From contig PMNP01000418.1 of assembly GCA_003161755.1 (NCBI GenBank), positions 444-5,942 of the forward strand: DNA of 5,499 nucleotides. Direction: 5' to 3'. The DNA comes from Ignavibacteriota bacterium (GTDB lineage: Bacteria > Bacteroidota > UBA10030 > UBA6906). Below are positions 1-3,860 of this stretch, in pieces. How positions within the stretch are numbered: position 1 is the first letter of the stretch; every line of letters starts with the position of its first letter. The position numbers and the translations under genes were made by a program. Below the pieces are notes generated by a model. It saw nothing but the letters and a program-made list of their open reading frames with translations. It had not been told where the DNA came from and ran no database searches.

Positions 1-104
1 CCCTTGCCATAGCCCACACTCCTGTTCTGCGCCGCGTGTTCGCAATTGTTGTCTTGCTTCTCGCTGTGGAAATGGCCTTCAACGGATTGACGGGAAGACT
101 ATGA
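1..104 (+). CDS. C-terminal end of TauE/SafE-family membrane permease (partial)
   Basis: An open frame enters from the left edge (codons from base 3) and ends at TGA 102-104, giving 33 visible residues. They include a hydrophobic run (VFAIVVLLLAVEMAF) after a short PVLRR segment and end in NGLTGRL. This is the usual last transmembrane helix and tail of TauE/SafE (DUF81) permeases, which are inner-membrane proteins linked to export or uptake of sulfite, organosulfonates and related anions. The main support is context: the next gene is a DUF1634 protein, and DUF1634 genes commonly sit directly downstream of TauE/SafE genes. Its stop overlaps the next start in ATGA, so the two are probably translationally coupled. 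The fragment alone is too short for a firm family call, and the substrate cannot be inferred. Confidence 0.68.
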   Translation, partial: LAIAHTPVLRRVFAIVVLLLAVEMAFNGLTGRL

Positions 105-499
105 CCAACGAACCCATCACGAAACGGGCCATCATGGACGTTCGTCTCGAACACGTCTTAGGACGAATACTGCAAGGCGGCGTTTTCATTGCTGCCGCCA
201 TTACCGCTGTTGGCGGGATCATGGTCTTGTCGGCTCACGGGGGTTGGCAGGAATCGCACGCCACATTTGCCGGAAGCGACCAGACGTTACGATCACTCTC
301 CGGCATCCTCCATGCTGCCGCCTCGCTGAACCCTGTGGCAATTATCCAGACAGGGCTCCTCGTTCTGATTCTCACTCCAGTGCTGCGAGTTGCAGCTTCA
401 TTGCTGGGCTTCGTAATTGAGCGCGATTGGCTGTATGTGCTTTGTGCGTTGGCGGTCTTGACTGTTCTGGCCTACGGATTGGCATCGGTCTTGCGATAA
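101..499 (+). CDS. DUF1634 family small membrane protein
   Basis: This is a complete 132-residue protein with three predicted membrane helices: about residues 22-45 (GGVFIAAAITAVGGIMVL), 76-101 (AIIQTGLLVLILTPVLRVAA) and 110-131 (WLYVLCALAVLTVLAYGLA). The pattern LRSL.GIL...LNP.AIIQ.GLL.LI.TPV.RV..S...F..ERDWLYV is the recognisable DUF1634 signature, and the length is normal for the family. ATG 101 is preferred because it overlaps the upstream stop (ATGA) and has a GGGAAG ribosome-binding site at 92-97; an internal ATG at 134 lacks this arrangement. The biochemical role of DUF1634 is not established. Its repeated pairing with TauE/SafE permeases suggests an accessory subunit or stabiliser of the transporter in the inner membrane, which is inference. 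No terminator is visible after the stop. Confidence 0.9.
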   Translation: MTNEPITKRAIMDVRLEHVLGRILQGGVFIAAAITAVGGIMVLSAHGGWQESHATFAGSDQTLRSLSGILHAAASLNPVAIIQTGLLVLILTPVLRVAASLLGFVIERDWLYVLCALAVLTVLAYGLASVLR

Positions 500-525
500 T
501 TTCCCTTCCCCGCATCAACCTCCTC

Positions 526-554
526 TTGACATCCATTCGGCTCCGATGTATACT
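526..554 (+). promoter_or_regulatory. Near-consensus sigma-70 promoter for the secreted-protein/NadR-like operon
   Basis: TTGACA at 526-531 matches the -35 consensus exactly. After a 17-base spacer, TATACT at 549-554 matches the -10 consensus at five of six bases. The expected transcription start is near 561, about 39 bases before ATG 600. The 45 bases between the DUF1634 stop and the promoter hold nothing else I can identify. The -10 element overlaps the in-frame ATG at 546, which bears on start choice for the next gene. Confidence 0.8.
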
Positions 555-599
555 GCATGGCAGTCTCATCACTCCACCACACATTGGTCTTTGGCACCC

Positions 600-1223
600 A
601 TGCTAAAACCCCTGTTTTCTTTTGTTGCCCTGGCGTGTCTTCTGGCAGTCGAGCCAGAAGTCCTGCAAGCACAGACTCCGAATACTCCAATGGACCTTAG
701 ACTCAAAAGCCTCCACGCGCTCCTATCAGCAATAAGCGGAACCCCCGAAGCGGTTCAGTTACAACAGCGCAGCCTTGACAGTCTGGTGACACTTATGGAA
801 TGGGTGGAACGGCCGGGGCAGATTGATTCGACCGGACATGACGACATGGCTGCGGAAAGGAGAATCGATGCCGATACGTTCAGCCCCGTTGTGGACAGAA
901 TTCTCAAAGAGGCGAAGACTCGAGGAATCGTCATTCGCGTGGTCCTCAAACTCCAATTGACCATACATCGCAACGTTGAACTCCGAGAGTTGATGCCAAT
1001 CTACGTTCAGGAAGCTCTCCACGTAAATCCAGCCGGATTCCTGCGAGTGTACCGCACACTGGATGCGGAGCAACGCGAGCAGGTCAGAGATGCTTTAGAG
1101 ATACCGTCGGAAACAAATGTCCGCAAAGAACTTCATGATTACGCACGGACAACGCATGACACTCTCCTCCGCAAAGAAGCAACTCATCTGGCTTCGCAGG
1201 TTACTCAGGAAGACAGGCCGTGA
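600..1223 (+). CDS. Predicted secreted helical protein, unknown function
   Basis: The protein is 207 residues from ATG 600. It begins with a typical signal peptide: MLK, a hydrophobic core (PLFSFVALACLLAV) and a likely signal peptidase I site near VLQAQ-TPNTP around residue 25. The mature part is mostly charged, probably helical sequence with no motif I recognise; it has no cysteines, metal site or obvious repeats. Segments such as LHALLSAISG, QQRSLDSLVTLMEWVERPG and ELRELMPIYVQEAL could form helical hairpins. The frame is open to ATG 546, but that codon overlaps the -10 element and would put 18 non-hydrophobic residues before the signal peptide, so 600 is preferred even though no clear Shine-Dalgarno precedes it. 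The stop TGA (1221-1223) overlaps the GTG start of the NadR-like gene, implying co-expression. The role is unknown; an envelope partner in cofactor salvage is only a guess. Confidence 0.75.
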   Translation: MLKPLFSFVALACLLAVEPEVLQAQTPNTPMDLRLKSLHALLSAISGTPEAVQLQQRSLDSLVTLMEWVERPGQIDSTGHDDMAAERRIDADTFSPVVDRILKEAKTRGIVIRVVLKLQLTIHRNVELRELMPIYVQEALHVNPAGFLRVYRTLDAEQREQVRDALEIPSETNVRKELHDYARTTHDTLLRKEATHLASQVTQEDRP

Positions 1224-2269
1224 CAGAGAAAACAAGCACAACGACAGGTCTTTGCCTTGGACGATTTATGCCGCCGACCCTAGGTCACCGGTTCCTGGTC
1301 GATTTCGCCAGACAGTTTTGTGACAGTCTGGTCATCATGCTGCACGGAAGTCCGGACGATCCCATCACGTTGCGGACACGGCGGGAATGGCTGACGCGGG
1401 AATTCGGAGGAGTAGCCACGGTGGTTGTCAATACCGACGTCCCACAACCCGAGTTGTTGGATCATCCTGATTTCTTTTCTGCCTGGGGAGCAAGCGTCCT
1501 CAAGTTCATGCCGGACCACCAACCGCCACAAGTGATTTGTGCTTCCAATATTGACGCCCAGCAGCTCTCCGGGACTTTGGGATGCAGGTTCATACCGGTT
1601 GATATTGCACGCAGCGCTCTCAATGTCAGCGCTTCCCAGGTTCTGCTTGATCCCATGCGCCATTGGGAGATGATCCTCCCGTGCGCCCGGCCATATTTCC
1701 TGAAACGTGTGGCGATTGTCGGACCTGAATGCTCGGGCAAAACCGTCCTTGCTCAGCGGCTTGCTTTGCATTTCAATACATCATGGGTTCCGGAATGGGC
1801 GGCGGGGTTTAGGGAATTGATGGCGAAACGATGGGACGAACTGTCCATGGAGGATATTGAACTGATCGCCAGAGGGCAGCGGGCTTCAGAAAAAGCGCTC
1901 GCCATGCAGGCGAATCGGATTCTCTTCAGCGACACGGACGTATGTACGTTGGAGCTTCTCTCCGCAATGCGCTGGAATCAACCTTCACCGACATTACGGC
2001 GAATGTCCGGAACTCACAAGGCCGATTTATACATTGTCGCAAATCCGGCGACGCCGTGGAAGAATGACCCTGAGGGCAGTCCTCCGGACCTCGCTCCACG
2101 AAGTGAATTCTTTCAGAATCTTCTTCAACATCTTGAACGTAAGGGGTTGTCGTTCACTATCGTGGAAGGGAACTGGAACCAGCGATACCAAGCGGGGATT
2201 GCAGCAGTCGATCTGCTCATGGGCAACACACGACGAGAGGCCCCGTTGCCGGGACCTCTCGTCAGATAG
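1220..2269 (+). CDS. NadR-like NMN adenylyltransferase / ribosylnicotinamide kinase
   Basis: This 349-residue protein has the two-domain layout of NadR without its repressor domain. The N-terminal nucleotidyltransferase (about 10-160) carries GRFMPPTLGH (14-23), the (H/T)xGH nucleotide-binding motif in its T form, followed by PITLRTRREWL. The later motif is VSASQVL (136-142), where the family usually has (I/V)S(G/A)TxVR. The kinase domain (about 162-338) has the P-loop GPECSGKT (168-175), VPEWAAGFRE (190-199), the acidic DTD (238-240) and a NWNQRY stretch near the end. The family makes NAD from NMN and phosphorylates nicotinamide riboside, in the cytoplasm. GTG 1220 is chosen because it overlaps the upstream stop (GTGA) and has AGGAAG at 1207-1212; the next ATG lies inside the GRF motif. 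Odd points are leucine in place of the last arginine of the SxTxVR motif and alanine at 195 where related kinases often have arginine. No PnuC transporter is in view. The family call is firm; substrate and retained adenylyltransferase activity are not. Confidence 0.87.
   Translation: MTEKTSTTTGLCLGRFMPPTLGHRFLVDFARQFCDSLVIMLHGSPDDPITLRTRREWLTREFGGVATVVVNTDVPQPELLDHPDFFSAWGASVLKFMPDHQPPQVICASNIDAQQLSGTLGCRFIPVDIARSALNVSASQVLLDPMRHWEMILPCARPYFLKRVAIVGPECSGKTVLAQRLALHFNTSWVPEWAAGFRELMAKRWDELSMEDIELIARGQRASEKALAMQANRILFSDTDVCTLELLSAMRWNQPSPTLRRMSGTHKADLYIVANPATPWKNDPEGSPPDLAPRSEFFQNLLQHLERKGLSFTIVEGNWNQRYQAGIAAVDLLMGNTRREAPLPGPLVR
2232..2263 (+). terminator. Long hairpin at the end of the NadR-like gene (possible terminator without T-tract)
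   Basis: Arms of 13 bases (2232-2244 and 2251-2263) pair around a 6-base loop, GTTGCC, with one C/A mismatch. The core is GACGAGAGG against CCTCTCGTC. It lies within the last codons, just before TAG 2267-2269, and encodes the tail beyond the recognisable kinase domain. No run of T follows (AGATAGGCAAG), so it is not a standard intrinsic terminator. It could pause polymerase, help Rho-dependent ending or protect the mRNA 3' end. Confidence 0.5.
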
Positions 2270-2308
2270 GCAAGCAGCACATCAAAGCAGAAGATGTACA
2301 ATTAGTTA

Positions 2309-2325
2309 CCAACACTTGTTGGAGG
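2309..2325 (+). promoter_or_regulatory. Ribosome-binding site overlapping an inverted repeat, before a TTG start
   Basis: GGAGG at 2321-2325 lies 5 bases before TTG 2331 and fixes the start of the HNH nuclease. The preceding bases form CCAACA-CT-TGTTGG (2309-2322), a perfect inverted repeat with 6-base arms. As RNA it would give a 5-pair stem with a 4-base loop that ties up the first two G of the ribosome-binding site. As DNA it could be a small operator. A TACAAT at 2297-2302 could be a -10 box, but no matching -35 box is seen. Confidence 0.5.
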
Positions 2326-2330
2326 TTGAG

Positions 2331-3272
2331 TTGAGCTACGAAAGCAAGGTCTTCAAACAACTTGCCCTGCCAAAGCGCGAAGAGGTGACTCCAAGTCTCT
2401 TGTCGTCTTTGCTAAAACACAACGGGTATGTAAAGGAATTCGGGTCTGGCGACCAACATTTTGCCGACGAACTAGCCGATTTACTCTCACTTTCAAGTGA
2501 GCAGAGATCTTTCCAAATGGAGACCTTTGTCCGGAAGGATAGTCGAATAAAGAGGTTTCCTGCTTGGAATAGACTCCTGTATCGATCTGCAGATTTTGCT
2601 GCAAAACAAGGCTTCCTAGCACGACCTAATGAAGTCCTAAAACTGACCGGTAGAAGAGAATGGATGCTGACGGAACGAGGTATTGACGAAGCTCTTCGTA
2701 TAGCAAGAATCCCTTTTGTCCGAAAACAGGAACTTCCGATTGCAACTTATGAAGTTCAACGAATCAAGAACAGACTTGAGAATGCTGTACGCGTGACAAA
2801 TTACTCTCCAGTGGATTCAACCAAGAAGTCACGAACTGTGACCAAAGAATCCTTGTTACGGACTCGAGGATTCCGGCAAGCTATTGTGCAAGCATACGAC
2901 TTCAGATGTTGCATTTGCGGATTGAAGATTGCATCGCCAGATTCTCTAACATGGGAGGTTGAAGCAGCTCATATTGTCCTTCACCGTTTCTTTGGAAAAG
3001 ATGATATTTGGAACGGGATAGCGCTTTGCCGTTTTCATCACTGGACATTCGACGTGGGATGGTTCACACTTCGACTTGACTTTACGATTGAAGTAAGTGA
3101 AAAGCTTGGAGACGTCCCAGCAAACTATGGAATCATGGGTAGCCTTGACATTCTTCGACAAGGAATAGGAAAAGGGGACCAATCCATCAAATTGCCCGAC
3201 AATAATGCGCTTTTCCCTCACGAGAACTCCATTTCTTGGCATCGCCAGAACATTTTTGGCCACAGCAGTTAA
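2331..3272 (+). CDS. HNH endonuclease with Mrr_N-like winged-helix N-terminus (predicted restriction nuclease)
   Basis: The protein is 313 residues from TTG 2331, chosen for its GGAGG site; the frame is open to 2034, but that part overlaps the NadR-like gene and reads as basic non-family sequence. Residues about 20-125 resemble the winged-helix N-terminal domain of Mrr-type restriction enzymes: VTPSLLSSLLKHNG, an ADELADLLSLS segment, NRLLYRSADFAAKQGFL and the wing-like WMLTERGIDEAL. Residues about 178-250 form an HNH domain: FRQAIVQAYDFRCCICG, EAAHIV, NGIALCRFHHWTFDVGWFTL. The likely metal-finger and catalytic set is C193/C196 with C233/H236, plus H214, N228 and H237, all present, so the nuclease looks intact. 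This layout fits a stand-alone DNA-cleaving defence enzyme, possibly modification-dependent, acting on cytoplasmic DNA; the target is inferred, not seen. There is no methyltransferase in the window. The next gene starts 16 bases after its TAA. Confidence 0.8.
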   Translation: MSYESKVFKQLALPKREEVTPSLLSSLLKHNGYVKEFGSGDQHFADELADLLSLSSEQRSFQMETFVRKDSRIKRFPAWNRLLYRSADFAAKQGFLARPNEVLKLTGRREWMLTERGIDEALRIARIPFVRKQELPIATYEVQRIKNRLENAVRVTNYSPVDSTKKSRTVTKESLLRTRGFRQAIVQAYDFRCCICGLKIASPDSLTWEVEAAHIVLHRFFGKDDIWNGIALCRFHHWTFDVGWFTLRLDFTIEVSEKLGDVPANYGIMGSLDILRQGIGKGDQSIKLPDNNALFPHENSISWHRQNIFGHSS

Positions 3273-3276
3273 GCGA

Positions 3277-3282
3277 AAGGTG
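3277..3282 (+). promoter_or_regulatory. Ribosome-binding site of the 65-residue gene
   Basis: AAGGTG lies just after the nuclease stop and six bases before ATG 3289. It supports ATG 3289 over the longer in-frame reading that starts at 3205 inside the nuclease gene. Confidence 0.55.
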
Positions 3283-3288
3283 AGCACC

Positions 3289-3486
3289 ATGAACAATCGA
3301 AAGCACATCAACTACATCACCGTGGGTGATCTGCAAAGAATAGCAAAAGAGCTCGTAGGTCGAAATCTCAGTGCGACGGAGTTAGCGCGAGTGACCGACA
3401 CCCTTCTTGATAGAATTCAGTGGTTTGATGTGGTCGAAGATGCAATTGTCTCCGGAACCAGGCCCACACACCAACGAACGCTGTAG
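3289..3486 (+). CDS. Small unrecognised protein (65 aa) downstream of the HNH nuclease
   Basis: The start is ATG 3289 with AAGGTG at 3277-3282 six bases ahead, a good ribosome-binding site; an in-frame GTG at 3280 is a weaker alternative. The protein begins MNNRKHINYITVGDLQRIA and continues through KELVGRNLSATELARVTDTL and LLDRIQWFDVVEDAIV. This suggests a compact bundle of three or four helices with no cysteines, membrane segment or known catalytic motif. The pattern ITVGDLQ...LVGRNLSATELARV is like small uncharacterised proteins that sit in accessory regions, but I cannot name a family. The 16-base gap after the nuclease stop implies one transcript. It could be a regulator or inhibitor of the nuclease, or unrelated cargo. 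Its last codons (TRPTHQRTL) run into the truncated gene that follows, so the natural C-terminus may have been changed by a deletion. Confidence 0.6.
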   Translation: MNNRKHINYITVGDLQRIAKELVGRNLSATELARVTDTLLDRIQWFDVVEDAIVSGTRPTHQRTL

Positions 3487-3778
3487 CCGAGTGTCGGCAT
3501 CTTGTTACGGAAAGAGAAAAGCCAAAGATAATGGTGAGTACTTGCGCATCTGCGGTCAAGAGTTTTGGCACTTCATAAGCGGAAATGAAAGTCTTTACAC
3601 TGACATTATTGAACCACTGGGTCATTTGGCAAAGCAACGCAATCAGCGTTACGAAGAAGAACTTGCGGCAGTGATAAACAAGTTCACTGCGGAGTTCTCC
3701 AAGGATTTCTGTCGTGAAGGTAAAATTGACTGGAACGAATTGATCCGGTTCAATAGTGGTAACTTAGCTTCGAGTTGA
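3487..3778 (+). pseudogene. C-terminal remnant of a type II (PmeII-like) restriction endonuclease
   Basis: The open frame ends at TGA 3776-3778. Family-like sequence begins around CYGKRKAKDNGEYLR (about 3506-3550), then GQEFWHFISGNESLYTDIIE, PLGHLAKQRN, INKFTAEFSKDFC, GKIDWNELIRFNSGNL. From memory this is the C-terminal block of PmeII-type type II restriction endonucleases of roughly 300 residues, where a CYGK-like segment also precedes the GQ.FW..ISG motif. That family assignment is not checked. The N-terminal two-thirds, including the nuclease active site, is missing. No ribosome-binding site precedes the possible GTG start at 3491 (95 residues), and the frame upstream overlaps the 65-residue gene without family resemblance. 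I read it as an internal deletion with its left junction near 3470-3500. A translated 95-residue product cannot be excluded, but it would lack catalytic residues. There is no cognate methyltransferase in the window. Confidence 0.6.
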
Positions 3779-3798
3779 CACATTCCGCTACGATGGTT

Positions 3799-3834
3799 TG
3801 GCGCCGCAACACATATCGCGGGTTCACGGCGCCA
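3799..3834. repeat. Inverted repeat between convergent genes
   Basis: TGGCGCCG (3799-3806) and CGGCGCCA (3827-3834) pair exactly around a 20-base loop, inside which AAC (3808-3810) and GTT (3822-3824) could add three pairs. It sits in the 82-base gap between the plus-strand restriction remnant and the minus-strand glycosidase, a natural place for a two-way terminator. No T-run follows on either strand, so function is uncertain. Nothing else is seen in this gap. Confidence 0.35.
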
Positions 3835-3860
3835 TCCTAATGCAGAAGAATCTCCTTCGC

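Noticed and set aside
759..1073. Minus-strand frame of 104 codons opposite the secreted-protein gene
   Set aside because: It has no ribosome-binding site, motif or promoter, and it lies wholly opposite a gene with promoter, signal peptide and operon context.
2274..2302. Promoter for the HNH gene using TACAAT at 2297-2302
   Set aside because: The position 17 bases upstream (GCAGCA at 2274-2279) does not resemble a -35 box, so it is mentioned only as a weak possibility.
2034..2330. N-terminal extension of the HNH nuclease frame up to an ATG at 2034
   Set aside because: It lies almost entirely inside the NadR-like gene in another frame, reads as arginine/serine-rich sequence unlike the family, and has no ribosome-binding site, whereas TTG 2331 has GGAGG at the right distance.
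3289..3778. Programmed frameshift joining the 65-residue protein to the restriction-like C-terminus
   Set aside because: No slippery heptamer or following structure is seen, and the joined product would still lack the nuclease core.
2287..3849. GCAGAAGA present at both sides of the island (2287-2294 and 3842-3849) as possible target-site duplication or att site
   Set aside because: An 8-base match within about 60-80 bases of each side is fairly likely by chance, and no integrase, transposase or terminal inverted repeats are present.
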